From Psychrobacillus sp042885655 (GTDB lineage Bacteria > Bacillota > Bacilli > Bacillales_A > Planococcaceae): 64,000 nucleotides of DNA. Location of the stretch: contig NZ_JBHVRO010000006.1 of assembly GCF_042885655.1 (NCBI RefSeq), forward strand, positions 186,001 through 250,000, given 5' to 3'. This document shows, one piece after another, positions 10,095 to 18,779 of the stretch. Below the pieces are notes generated by a model. It saw only the letters and a list, made by a program, of their open reading frames with translations. It was not told the origin of the DNA and made no database searches. The stretch's first letter is position 1, and each line of letters begins with the position of its first letter. The position numbers and the translations under genes are program-made.

Positions 10095-11188
10095 TGGCTG
10101 AAACGGATAAAACAAACCAATCGGCGATGCATGTGATGAATGGGATTAAATCTCAGCATGATGGAATGGGAAAAGCTTCTGTAAAGAAGTTCTCTAAAAA
10201 GAATTCACTTGTTATTGATCAATATGAATATATCCGTGAAATTCAGAATGGCTCCAGGCTTCATTTAGCTAAGGCAATTACTTTTATAGAAAGTACAGTC
10301 AGAGATCAACAAACGATTGGCCAACAGTTATTAAAATCATTATTACAACATACAGGGAAAAGTATCAGAATTGGTATTACTGGTGTACCTGGTGCTGGGA
10401 AAAGTACATTTATTGAAGCGTTTGGAAAAATGCTATGCGACCAAGGTTATAAAGTAGCAGTGCTTGCCATTGATCCTAGTTCGACGCTAACAGGTGGAAG
10501 TATTCTTGGTGATAAAACACGAATGGAGGAGCTTGCAAAGCATTCAAATGCTTTTATAAGACCCTCCCCATCATCAGGGACACTTGGTGGTGTGCACAAA
10601 AAATCCAGGGAAACCATGCTTTTATGTGAAGCAGCAAACTACGATATTATTTTAGTGGAAACAGTTGGCGTCGGGCAAAGTGAAACGATTGTTCGAGGAA
10701 TGGTAGACTTCTTTTTACTTCTTACATTAACTGGAGCAGGTGATGAATTACAAGGAATGAAAAAAGGTATTATGGAACTTGCAGATGCCATAGTAGTGAA
10801 TAAAGCAGATGGAACAAATGAAAAATTAGCTAAAAAGACAGTAGCAGAATATAAACAAATTCTACACTTTTTAGCTCCATCTTCGCCAAACTGGACTACA
10901 CCTGCTTTGGCAGTTTCTTCTTTATTTAATTCTGGTCTAGATTTGGTTTGGGAAACAATCCAAACTTTTAAGAAAGAAATGATCGTAAATAACGTTTGGC
11001 AAAACAGAAGAAAAGAACAAACGGTTGCTTGGTTCAAATCAATGATAGTCGATCGTTTATATGAAGACTTTTTTTCGTCGGTAGAGAAGAAAGATTCAAT
11101 GACACAGTTAGAAAGATTAGTTAGGGAAGAGAAAGTAACGGTTTCACAAGCAGTGGAAGAGTTATTTTCCTCGAATTCTAACCAATAA
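10094..11188 (+). CDS. meaB: MeaB-type G-protein chaperone of methylmalonyl-CoA mutase
   Basis: A 364-residue P-loop GTPase (ArgK/MeaB family; MMAA in humans) that loads and protects the B12 cofactor of the mutase. Walker A is GVPGAGKST, the switch region is DPSSTLTGGSILGDKTRM, ETVGVGQSE corresponds to Walker B, and NKAD gives guanine specificity. Its ATG overlaps the mutB stop, so it is in the same operon. The N-terminal 40 residues are somewhat longer and more basic than usual. Confidence 0.94.
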   Translation: MAETDKTNQSAMHVMNGIKSQHDGMGKASVKKFSKKNSLVIDQYEYIREIQNGSRLHLAKAITFIESTVRDQQTIGQQLLKSLLQHTGKSIRIGITGVPGAGKSTFIEAFGKMLCDQGYKVAVLAIDPSSTLTGGSILGDKTRMEELAKHSNAFIRPSPSSGTLGGVHKKSRETMLLCEAANYDIILVETVGVGQSETIVRGMVDFFLLLTLTGAGDELQGMKKGIMELADAIVVNKADGTNEKLAKKTVAEYKQILHFLAPSSPNWTTPALAVSSLFNSGLDLVWETIQTFKKEMIVNNVWQNRRKEQTVAWFKSMIVDRLYEDFFSSVEKKDSMTQLERLVREEKVTVSQAVEELFSSNSNQ

Positions 11189-11228
11189 TCTGCTAAGATA
11201 AAAATAGTTTGGAAAGGAGCGTTTAATT

Positions 11229-11669
11229 ATGAATATGGATTTTAATTTATTGATGAATGATATGGTTATGCAAGCACGTGGAGAAATGGAAGCAAGCGGA
11301 TACGAACAATTGACTTCTCCTGAAGAAGTGGATAATGCATTTGCTCGTCCAGGAACAACACTAGTAATGATTAACTCCGTTTGTGGATGTGCTGGAGGAA
11401 TTGCTCGTCCTGCAGCTGCAAATGCGGTTCATTATGATAAAAGACCGGATCATCTTGTAACTGTTTTTGCAGGTCAAGATAAATTAGCAACTCAACAAGC
11501 ACGTAACCATTTCGGAGATGAGCATTTACCTTCTTCTCCATCATTTGTTTTATTAAAAGACGGCCAAGCAATAGCTGAGGTAGGTCGCCACGAAATCGAA
11601 GGACATGATCCAATGTCTGTTATTACACATATTCAAGCATTGTTTGAAGAACATTGCGAAGAGATTTAA
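11229..11669 (+). CDS. brxB: bacilliredoxin, BrxA/BrxB (YphP/YqiW) family
   Basis: A 146-residue thioredoxin-like protein with the CGC active site in SVCGCAGG (Cys52 and Cys54). The family removes bacillithiol from S-bacillithiolated proteins. In Bacillus subtilis yqiW lies near the yqj genes, in agreement with this position. It sits 40 nt after meaB with its own GGAAAGGAG site and before a strong terminator, so it is probably the last gene of the mut operon. Assignment to BrxB rather than BrxA is from context. Confidence 0.88.
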   Translation: MNMDFNLLMNDMVMQARGEMEASGYEQLTSPEEVDNAFARPGTTLVMINSVCGCAGGIARPAAANAVHYDKRPDHLVTVFAGQDKLATQQARNHFGDEHLPSSPSFVLLKDGQAIAEVGRHEIEGHDPMSVITHIQALFEEHCEEI

Positions 11670-11679
11670 AGGAAACAAA

Positions 11680-11708
11680 GATGCCTCAATTGTAGGCATC
11701 TTTTTTTG
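11680..11708 (+). terminator. Rho-independent terminator of the mut-brxB operon
   Basis: Stem GATGCCT/AGGCATC with a 7-nt loop, followed by T7, 11 nt after the brxB stop. Confidence 0.88.
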
Positions 11709-11807
11709 TATCAAATCATGATTGTTGATTATCATGTTTTTCCCAATTAAAGCATTTAGGTTAATGTACGATTATTTTTCTGTCTTACTTTAGAAATAAT
11801 ACGTCTT

Positions 11808-11948
11808 AGTGACCGCCGGGATTTCCGCTCTAGGCGGACGCTTTCCGAGGGGGGAGCGATGAGCCAGCACCGTCGCATGCGCGCCGTTTGTGCTGTCTCA
11901 TCTGTCTCCCTGATCCCTTCGGAGTCGCCGCCTGCCGCTGCAATCTAA
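11808..11948 (-). repeat. GC-rich dispersed repeat, copy C (inverted relative to copy A)
   Basis: The reverse complement carries GGCGACTCC, AGACAGATG, GGCTCATCGCTC, AGCGTCCGCCT and GCGGAAATCC in the same order as 4303-4485. No gene is visible in 11709-12411 apart from this and the GC-rich palindrome that follows. Confidence 0.65.
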
Positions 11949-12185
11949 TAGAGCTAGTTACTTAATTAAAAATGATGCATCCAATCTAGTCTTATGATGC
12001 ATTTTCTATAGTTTAAAATCCATGATTTGTCTAATGTGATAGACTGTCTAGTAATTGGTAGCGAATTATTAGATGTGATCATTGTTTGAATGGATATTAG
12101 CAACATTATGCAACTGTTCTATGGTGCCGTTAGTAATAAGGGAAATACTTTTTATTATTTGGAATAGACTTTCACAATATTATAG

Positions 12186-12298
12186 CTAGGCGCTTATGCC
12201 GAAGCGCGCCGGGCCGCATGAGCCGAAGTCATGAGACCCACTCGGGCGCAGCACGAGTTGGCTCATGCAAGGTGCGGCAAGCGCTAAGGTTCAACGAC
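12186..12298. repeat. GC-rich interrupted palindrome
   Basis: Ends AGGCGCTT and AAGCGCT are inverted, and inside them GCATGAGCC and GGCTCATGC are inverted again. It differs from the 4.3/11.8-kb repeats. It could form a long stem in RNA or DNA. Confidence 0.5.
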
Positions 12299-12369
12299 TC
12301 TTGTGTTACGACGTATTTTTTCTGAAAAACGAACTGAAAAGCCGTCGTCTTGTTTCATTAAGAAATAAA

Positions 12370-12405
12370 AACAGCGGAAGCATTTAATTGCCTCCGCTGT
12401 TTTTA
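12370..12405. terminator. Rho-independent terminator downstream of prli42
   Basis: ACAGCGGAgGCA.. arms (ACAGCGGA / TCCGCTGT) are flanked by A- and T-rich runs. It lies just past the stop of the minus-strand miniprotein gene at 12412. Confidence 0.75.
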
Positions 12406-12411
12406 ATGAAA

Positions 12412-12507
12412 TTATAGGATAAAGCTCAATCCAAATAGTAATGAAGACATAACCATGATTAAAACCATTAAATATACGATAATTTTACGAAATTTTTGAT
12501 TGCCCAT
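12412..12507 (-). CDS. prli42: Prli42-type stressosome-associated membrane miniprotein
   Basis: A 31-residue protein, MGNQKFRKII followed by one hydrophobic helix rich in V, L, M and ending FGLSFIL. Length, charge and sequence match the Prli42 miniprotein, which in Listeria anchors the stressosome to the membrane. The start at 12507 has AAAGGAGAG 7 nt upstream; the longer frame to 12651 has no site and is ignored. It is monocistronic, has its own terminator, and is divergent from the epimerase gene. Assignment is by overall resemblance. Confidence 0.75.
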   Translation of the reverse strand: MGNQKFRKIIVYLMVLIMVMSSLLFGLSFIL

Positions 12508-12633
12508 GAACTTCTCTCCTTTTACAATTAACTTTATTTTAACAAATTCGAAAAAAAGCACAAGAGGTAGCGATTTTTTTTTGAAATATGTACAATAGAA
12601 GATATAGTCTAAATATTTGGGGTGTTGGGGACA

Positions 12634-13044
12634 ATGGAGAAAGTTGATCATATTGGGATTGCAGTAAAAAGTATTGAAGATGCACTGCCTTATTATATAG
12701 AAACTTTAGGGCTAAAACTTATACATATTGAAGAGGTTCCATCAGAAAAAGTTCGTGTTGCCTTTATCGACAGTGGAAATTTGAACTTAGAATTACTACA
12801 ACCATTGGATGAAACAAGTACGATTCATTCGTTTATCGAGAAAAAAGGGGAAGGCATTCACCATATTGCTTTCGGAGTGTCTAATATTCAAGAACGATTA
12901 AATGAGTTAAAAGAAAAAGGGGTTAGGCTAATTCAAGAAACGCCTAAAGCAGGAGCACATGGGGCGCAAGTAGCATTTATTCATCCAAAATCATCCGGTG
13001 GAGTATTGTATGAATTATGTGATAAAACAGGGGGAGCGAAGTAA
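12634..13044 (+). CDS. mce: methylmalonyl-CoA epimerase (VOC fold)
   Basis: A 136-residue vicinal-oxygen-chelate protein. KVDHIGIAVKS carries the first metal histidine, GIHHIAFGV the second, and VLYELCDK the C-terminal glutamate. It converts the two stereoisomers of methylmalonyl-CoA, linking the carboxylase product to the mutase. The ATG at 12634 follows GGGG by 4-12 nt. It overlaps no gene, but the carboxyltransferase starts 5 nt after its stop, so the two form an operon (Bacillus yqjC-yqjD order). Confidence 0.92.
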   Translation: MEKVDHIGIAVKSIEDALPYYIETLGLKLIHIEEVPSEKVRVAFIDSGNLNLELLQPLDETSTIHSFIEKKGEGIHHIAFGVSNIQERLNELKEKGVRLIQETPKAGAHGAQVAFIHPKSSGGVLYELCDKTGGAK

Positions 13045-13048
13045 ACAA

Positions 13049-14596
13049 ATGGATATTTATGAAAAAATTAATGATCTATACGATCGTAAACGTAAAATAG
13101 AATTAGGTGGCGGAGACGCTCGCATTGAAAAGCAGCATGAAAAGGGAAAACTAACTGCAAGAGAGCGTATTGATCTTCTTGTCGACAAAGGGTCATTTGT
13201 TGAGTTAAGTCCGTTTATTCAGCATCGTACAGTAGATTTTGGTATGGACAAGCAAGAAGGACCTGGTGATGGAGTAGTAACTGGTTACGGTAAAGTGAAT
13301 GGTCGTCCGATTTATTTATTCTCACAAGATTTCACAGTTTTCGGTGGAGCTCTTGGAGAAATGCATGCGTTAAAAATTGCTAATGTCATGGATTTAGCTG
13401 CCAAGAATGGTGCTCCGTTTATCGGATTAAACGATTCGGGTGGTGCTCGTATACAAGAAGGTGTTGTATCATTAGACGGTTACGGTCAAATCTTTTATCG
13501 CAATGCTATCTATTCTGGAGTCATTCCTCAAATTTCAGTAATTTTAGGGCCATGTGCTGGTGGAGCTGTTTATTCACCTGCAATTACAGACTTCGTATTT
13601 ATGACAGACGAAACGAGTCAAATGTTCATTACGGGGCCAAAAGTAATTGAGACGGTAACTGGTGAAAAAATTTCTGCTGAAGATTTAGGTGGATCTAAAG
13701 TACATAATACGATTAGTGGTAATGCGCATTTCCGCGGAAAAACAGAAGAAGAAGTTTTGGAGAGTGTACGTTTACTCCTTAGTTATTTACCCCAAAACTT
13801 TGAAGAAAAACCCTCAATTGTAGAAGTAGCAAGTGAAAATGATGATCGTCCGGATTTAGCAGATATAGTTCCATTTGAAGCTATTCGTCCCTATGATATT
13901 CGCAAGGTAATTGAACAAGTTGTAGACGTGGACTCTTTCTTGGAAGTACAAAAAGAATTTGCAAAAAATATCGTCATTGGATTAGCACGTATTAAAGGGG
14001 AAGTAGTAGGACTTGTATGCAATCAACCAAAAGTAATGGCTGGTGGACTTGATATCGATTCAAGTGACAAAGCAGCAAGATTTATTCGATTCTGTGATTC
14101 CTTTAATATTCCGATTATTACCTTTGAAGATGTTACAGGCTTCTTCCCAGGTATTAAGCAGGAGCATGGTGGAATTATTCGTCATGGAGCAAAGATTTTA
14201 TTTGCATATTCAGAAGCGACAGTTCCGAAAATGACTGTTATTTTACGTAAAGCATACGGTGGTGCCTATGTTGCGCTAAATTCCAAATCTATTGGTGCGG
14301 ATGTTGTATTTGCTTGGCCAAATGCAGAAATTGCTGTAATGGGACCTCAAGGAGCAGCAAATATTATTTTTGCACGTGAGATTGCAAACGGTGATAATCC
14401 AGAACAAGTTCGAGAGGAAAAAATAGAAGAATATCGTGAAAAGTTTGCCAATCCATATGTTGCTGCATCGATGGGAATGGTAGATGACGTAATCGACCCT
14501 CGTGAAACACGTATTAAACTTATTCAAGCATTGGAAATGATGCGAAATAAAAAAGAATCACGTCCTAACAAAAAACATGGAAATATTCCACTATAA
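13049..14596 (+). CDS. yqjD: acyl-CoA (propionyl/methylmalonyl-CoA) carboxyltransferase beta subunit
   Basis: A 515-residue biotin-dependent carboxyltransferase. N-terminal GKLTARERIDLL, oxyanion segments GGARIQEGV and GPCAGGAVYSPA, and C-terminal RKAYGGAYVAL are hallmarks of PccB/MmdA. In Bacillus the homologue is yqjD. No biotin carboxylase or biotin carrier lies nearby, so it must use subunits coded elsewhere. The start at 13049 follows GGGGGAG; the longer frame from 12998 overlaps the epimerase and is rejected. It is followed 17 nt later by yqjE. Confidence 0.93.
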   Translation: MDIYEKINDLYDRKRKIELGGGDARIEKQHEKGKLTARERIDLLVDKGSFVELSPFIQHRTVDFGMDKQEGPGDGVVTGYGKVNGRPIYLFSQDFTVFGGALGEMHALKIANVMDLAAKNGAPFIGLNDSGGARIQEGVVSLDGYGQIFYRNAIYSGVIPQISVILGPCAGGAVYSPAITDFVFMTDETSQMFITGPKVIETVTGEKISAEDLGGSKVHNTISGNAHFRGKTEEEVLESVRLLLSYLPQNFEEKPSIVEVASENDDRPDLADIVPFEAIRPYDIRKVIEQVVDVDSFLEVQKEFAKNIVIGLARIKGEVVGLVCNQPKVMAGGLDIDSSDKAARFIRFCDSFNIPIITFEDVTGFFPGIKQEHGGIIRHGAKILFAYSEATVPKMTVILRKAYGGAYVALNSKSIGADVVFAWPNAEIAVMGPQGAANIIFAREIANGDNPEQVREEKIEEYREKFANPYVAASMGMVDDVIDPRETRIKLIQALEMMRNKKESRPNKKHGNIPL

Positions 14597-14613
14597 AGGA
14601 GTCTGAAAATAAG

Positions 14614-15726
14614 ATGAATCGTTTAATAGAAGAATTTTTTGAACTAGTAAAAATTGACTCAGAAACTAAACATGAACAAGTAATCGCTCCAGTTTTAATG
14701 ACTAAACTTGAACAATTGGGATTTTCCGTTATTCAAGATGATTCAACTAAAAAAACTGGACATGGCGCTGGAAATCTAATTGCAACGCTTAAAGGGACAA
14801 AAGCAGAGGCAGATTCTATTTACTTTACTGTGCATATGGATACAGTCGTTCCAGGAAAAGGAATTCAGCCTACATTACAAGAAGATGGCTATATTTATTC
14901 GGATGGCACAACAATTTTAGGTGCAGACGATAAGGCTGGAATCGCAGCTCTTTTTGAAGCAATCAGACGTTTAAAAGAAGAAAATATGGAACACGGAGAT
15001 ATACAAGTAGTCATCACTGCTGGAGAAGAAAGTGGCCTTGTTGGGGCAAAAGAATTGGATCCATCCCTAATTACAGCTAAATATGGTTATGCAATTGATA
15101 GCGACGGTAAAGTTGGGGGCATTGTTACCGCAGCTCCATTCCAATCAAAACTTTGGACAACTATAAAAGGAAGAACCGCACATGCAGGAGTTGCTCCTGA
15201 AAAAGGAGTTTCAGCCATTACATTAGCTTCTAAAGCTATTTCAGCGATGAAACTAGGACGTATTGACAATGAAACTACTGCTAACATTGGACGCTTTGAA
15301 GGTGGACAAGCAACAAATATCGTGTGCGATGAAGTGCATATTTTAGCAGAAGCTCGTTCGATAAATAAAGAAAAGTTAGATGCTCAAGTGGCACATATGG
15401 TTCAAGTGTTTAGTGAAACTGCTGAAAAAAATGGCGGTTCTGCCGAAACAGAAACACAGTTAATGTATCCAGGATTCCGCTTTGAAGAAGATCATCAAGT
15501 AGTCCAAGTTGCAAAACGAGCAGTTGAAAGTATCGGTAGAACTGCCGATATTAAAATTAGTGGCGGAGGCAGTGATGCAAACGTCATCGCTGGATTCGGA
15601 ATTCCAACAGTAATTTTGTCAGTTGGTTATGAAGAAATTCATACAACAAACGAGCGAATGCCAGTAGAAGAGCTAGAAAAACTTGCAGATTTACTTGTAG
15701 AAATCGTAAAAGTAGCTGCAGAATAA
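14614..15726 (+). CDS. yqjE: M20 family metallopeptidase, PepT/YqjE-like
   Basis: A 370-residue zinc aminopeptidase-like enzyme, the same length as YqjE of Bacillus subtilis. Metal ligands are visible in HMDTV, GADDKAG and GEESG, and a dimerisation domain follows (AGVAPEKG onward). GGGSDANV and the terminal HTTNE are also characteristic. Good AAAGGAG site. Lies in the carboxylase operon; the physiological peptide is unknown. Confidence 0.9.
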   Translation: MNRLIEEFFELVKIDSETKHEQVIAPVLMTKLEQLGFSVIQDDSTKKTGHGAGNLIATLKGTKAEADSIYFTVHMDTVVPGKGIQPTLQEDGYIYSDGTTILGADDKAGIAALFEAIRRLKEENMEHGDIQVVITAGEESGLVGAKELDPSLITAKYGYAIDSDGKVGGIVTAAPFQSKLWTTIKGRTAHAGVAPEKGVSAITLASKAISAMKLGRIDNETTANIGRFEGGQATNIVCDEVHILAEARSINKEKLDAQVAHMVQVFSETAEKNGGSAETETQLMYPGFRFEEDHQVVQVAKRAVESIGRTADIKISGGGSDANVIAGFGIPTVILSVGYEEIHTTNERMPVEELEKLADLLVEIVKVAAE

Positions 15727-15748
15727 TTCCAATAGGGGGTACGATTGA

Positions 15749-16246
15749 TTGTCTAGTGAAAAAGTAGTTGTTTTTCAATGTGGTAACGAAGATTATGCAG
15801 TTCCAATCGAACATGTTATTTCTATTGAAAAATTAGAGCATATTAACCCGATACCACATTTGCCCAATTATTTAATAGGCTTGATGAAAATCCGTGGTGA
15901 GTTAGTTCCAATAATTGATTTTGAACAAATTTTATATAATCGAAGAGGGGCTGACATTGAATCAGCACGTGTTATCACAATGCACACACAAGATATGTCA
16001 ATTGGGCTTCTTGTGATAGAAGCAAAAGAGATTTTAGATATTGCCTCCGAAGATATTAAGCAAATTGGATTAGTAAATTACACAAAAACGCAATATTTTA
16101 CAGGAGTTGCAAATTTAGAAAACAGGATGATCACAATTGTGGATCCTTCTATTCTAGTTCGCTCTATTGAAGGTATTAAAGATATTCAAGCATATTTAGA
16201 ATCAGTGAAAAAAGAGGAGTTAGCTATGGCAGAAAACCATAACTAA
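15749..16246 (+). CDS. cheW: CheW-domain chemotaxis coupling protein
   Basis: A 165-residue protein that is almost wholly a CheW domain (VVVFQCGNEDYAVPIEHV ... GLMKIRGELVPIIDF ... RVITM). CheW links receptors to CheA. It starts at TTG after AGGGGGT. It is not beside other chemotaxis genes, and has a 20-residue acidic/basic tail beyond the domain, so it may be a second CheW paralogue. Terminator directly downstream. Confidence 0.87.
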   Translation: MSSEKVVVFQCGNEDYAVPIEHVISIEKLEHINPIPHLPNYLIGLMKIRGELVPIIDFEQILYNRRGADIESARVITMHTQDMSIGLLVIEAKEILDIASEDIKQIGLVNYTKTQYFTGVANLENRMITIVDPSILVRSIEGIKDIQAYLESVKKEELAMAENHN

Positions 16247-16255
16247 CAAAACTGA

Positions 16256-16282
16256 GGTAGCTTAACTTAGCTACCTTTTTTC
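16256..16282 (+). terminator. Rho-independent terminator after cheW
   Basis: Stem GGTAGCt/aGCTACC followed by T6. Confidence 0.85.
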
Positions 16283-16301
16283 CATACGAGAGGTGATTAA
16301 G

Positions 16302-17546
16302 TTGAAGAGAAGAAATAGAATTATTTTTCATCTAGATATGAACAGTTTCTATGCTTCTGTTGAACAAGCGCACGATCCCTCTCTAAAAGGAAAACCAATC
16401 GCAATTGCGGGAAACCCTAAGGAACGCCGTGGGATTTTAGTTACATGCTCTTATGAAGCACGAGCAAGAGGCGTTTACACAACTATGTCTGTTTGGGAAG
16501 CAAAACGAAAATGTCCAGAAATTATTTTACTCCCGCCAAACTTTGAACGATATCGGATTGCATCGAAAGCAATGTTTGATATTCTCAGATCTTATACAGA
16601 ACTCGTAGAACCAGTTTCTATCGATGAAGGTTATATGGATGTAAGTGAACTAGATTTTTCAGTCGATGCTATAACATTTGCAAAATCCATCCAACAAAGA
16701 TTGGTTCGTGAACTGGATTTGCCTTGTTCTATAGGAATAGCGCCAAATAAATTTTTAGCCAAAACAGCTTCCAATATGAAAAAGCCAATGGGAATAACCG
16801 TATTGAGAAAGCGAGAAGTAGCAGAAAAGTTATGGTCACTTCCAGTTATCGAAATGCATGGTGTAGGGGAAAGTACTGCAAAAAAGCTTTCGGAAATAGG
16901 GATTCAATCAATTGGAGATCTGGCAAACATTCCATTGGGTATAATTAAGGAAAAGTTAGGTAAAGTAGGAATAAGACTTTCTGAAAGAGCCAAAGGTGTG
17001 GATGATAGACCAGTTGATCCTTCCTCTATTTTTGATACAAAAAGTGTAGGGAACTCCACTACTTTGCCATATGATGAAACGAATATCGAGGAAATTGACA
17101 AAGTTTTATTAAGATTGTCAAAAAAAGTAACTGCTCGACTAGATGCAAAAAATCTTGCGGGACGATCGATTACCATTCATATTCGTGATGCAAATTGGAA
17201 AAATAAAACGAGAAGTAAAACAATCCATAATCGGTTGTTTGAAGAAAAAGAAATATTTCATCTTGCTAAAACATTGTTTGACTCAACTTGGGATGGTGAG
17301 CCTATTCGTTTACTTGGTGTAACAGTAAATAATGTGCATGATAAAGGCGAATACGTGGAGCAGCTATCAATATTTAATTTTGAAGAACATGCAAAAGAAG
17401 AGCCTATATTAAAGCTTGTAGAACAGCTACAAGAAAAATTTGGTGCAGAAAGTATAAAAAGAGGAATCAAAATCAAAAAGAAATCCTCATTAGAATCAAA
17501 AACGAGTTTTAGTAAAGATTTTTTAGATGACCATGAAAATAGGTGA
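16302..17546 (+). CDS. dinB: DNA polymerase IV (Y-family, DinB)
   Basis: A 414-residue translesion polymerase. The catalytic carboxylates lie in HLDMNSFYASVEQ and VSIDEGYMD, followed by thumb and little-finger domains. Bacillus homologue yqjH (polY1). I prefer the TTG at 16302, 6 nt after GAGAGGTG; the GTG at 16293 overlaps that site. The C-terminal tail after EKFGAESIKRG is lysine-rich and, as seen, has no clear QxLF-type clamp motif except QLSIFNF near residue 355. Confidence 0.93.
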   Translation: MKRRNRIIFHLDMNSFYASVEQAHDPSLKGKPIAIAGNPKERRGILVTCSYEARARGVYTTMSVWEAKRKCPEIILLPPNFERYRIASKAMFDILRSYTELVEPVSIDEGYMDVSELDFSVDAITFAKSIQQRLVRELDLPCSIGIAPNKFLAKTASNMKKPMGITVLRKREVAEKLWSLPVIEMHGVGESTAKKLSEIGIQSIGDLANIPLGIIKEKLGKVGIRLSERAKGVDDRPVDPSSIFDTKSVGNSTTLPYDETNIEEIDKVLLRLSKKVTARLDAKNLAGRSITIHIRDANWKNKTRSKTIHNRLFEEKEIFHLAKTLFDSTWDGEPIRLLGVTVNNVHDKGEYVEQLSIFNFEEHAKEEPILKLVEQLQEKFGAESIKRGIKIKKKSSLESKTSFSKDFLDDHENR

Positions 17547-17550
17547 AAAA

Positions 17551-18504
17551 ATGCAATTATTATTTTTAGGAACTGGAGCAGGAATGCCGTCAAAAGGGCG
17601 AAACACAACTGCAACTGTGTTAAAACTGCTAGAGGAAAGAGGAACGTATTGGCTTTTTGATTGTGGAGAAGCCACACAACATCAAGTTCTTCATACGACG
17701 TTAAAACCTCGTAAATTAGAAAAAATCTTCATCACACATTTACATGGAGATCATATTTATGGTCTTCCTGGATTATTAGGCTCTCGTTCGTTTTTAGGGG
17801 GAGATGCACCACTTACAATATATGGTCCAAAAGGAATAAAGGCATGGATTGAATTAACGCTTGCAACATCGAGCACATACTTACAATATAAACTAACTAT
17901 TATTGAAATTGAAGATGGCATAATTTTTGAAGATGCTCAATTTATCGTAGAAGCAAAATCAATCGAACATGTAATACCTTGCTTTGGCTTTAAGGTTACA
18001 CAGAAACCACTCCAACCACAATTGATAATTGAGAAAACAGACGCTTTTGGAGTTCCAAGAGGACCTCTGTTAAAACAATTAAAAGAAGGTCATGATATTG
18101 AACTTCCAGACGGACGGGTAGTTTTAAGTAAGGATGTAACTGGAGAGCCAAAAGATGGCTTCCAAATAGCATTACTAGGTGATACAAAATATTGTGAAAA
18201 TGCTATTTCGCTTAGTAATGGGGCAGACATCGTCATACATGAGGCTACTTTCGATAAGGACACTGCTGAATTAGCAGGTTTATATGGTCATTCTACTATT
18301 TTAGACGCAGCTAATGTTTGTAAAGAAGCGAATGCAAAAAATTTGATCGTTAATCATATAAGTGCAAGATTTTTACCTTTCCATTTAACAGAAATGTTAA
18401 ACCAAGTCGAGCATTTTGATTTCCCAATATATATTGCAGAAGATTTTGCAGAGTATGATTGGTCAAATGGTACATTAAATAAAATAACTGATTCCGAGCG
18501 TTGA
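17551..18504 (+). CDS. rnz: ribonuclease Z (tRNA 3' endonuclease)
   Basis: A 317-residue metallo-beta-lactamase fold nuclease that trims 3' trailers of CCA-less tRNA precursors. The zinc motif is THLHGDHIYGLPG; other ligands lie in LLGDT and NHISARF. The start at 17551 follows AGGTGAAAAA, 5 nt after the dinB stop, so the two are co-transcribed, as in Bacillus (yqjH ... yqjK). Confidence 0.95.
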   Translation: MQLLFLGTGAGMPSKGRNTTATVLKLLEERGTYWLFDCGEATQHQVLHTTLKPRKLEKIFITHLHGDHIYGLPGLLGSRSFLGGDAPLTIYGPKGIKAWIELTLATSSTYLQYKLTIIEIEDGIIFEDAQFIVEAKSIEHVIPCFGFKVTQKPLQPQLIIEKTDAFGVPRGPLLKQLKEGHDIELPDGRVVLSKDVTGEPKDGFQIALLGDTKYCENAISLSNGADIVIHEATFDKDTAELAGLYGHSTILDAANVCKEANAKNLIVNHISARFLPFHLTEMLNQVEHFDFPIYIAEDFAEYDWSNGTLNKITDSER

Positions 18505-18535
18505 TACGATCACTCGGAATCTTTCTGTTTTTTTT
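18491..18535 (+). terminator. Rho-independent terminator of dinB-rnz
   Basis: Stem ATTCCGAG/CTCGGAAT, then a run of T. It also overlaps the end of the small convergent gene at 18510. Confidence 0.8.
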
Positions 18536-18680
18536 CGGCAATGACTAGGCTAAGTGTAGCGATTGGTCCAATGAATAGAGAAAGTAGGAACCAATTGAGC
18601 CCACTTCTGTTTTTCCCTTGTGCAATCCCTGCATTTATGAGGGCAAGTGTACCCCATCCTACAAAGTAGGAGTTATCCAT
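18510..18680 (-). CDS. small membrane protein, 56 residues, unknown
   Basis: MDNSYFVGWGTLALINAGIA, then a KNRSG turn, then a second hydrophobic segment WFLLSLFIGPIATLSLVIA and a charged tail EKKQKDSE. AAAGGA lies 8 nt upstream of the ATG. Two short helices joined by a basic GKNRSG-type loop are typical of small Bacillales membrane proteins; I do not recognise a function. It lies between convergent rnz and co-directional proC. Confidence 0.7.
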   Translation of the reverse strand: MDNSYFVGWGTLALINAGIAQGKNRSGLNWFLLSLFIGPIATLSLVIAEKKQKDSE

Positions 18681-18779
18681 TATTCATTCAGTCCTTTCTT
18701 ATCGATTGGTCTCGGTAGAATAATTTGGCCACGACTTTCGTTAATTGGTTTTTAGACAAGTTCTACCATTTTCTTTAAT

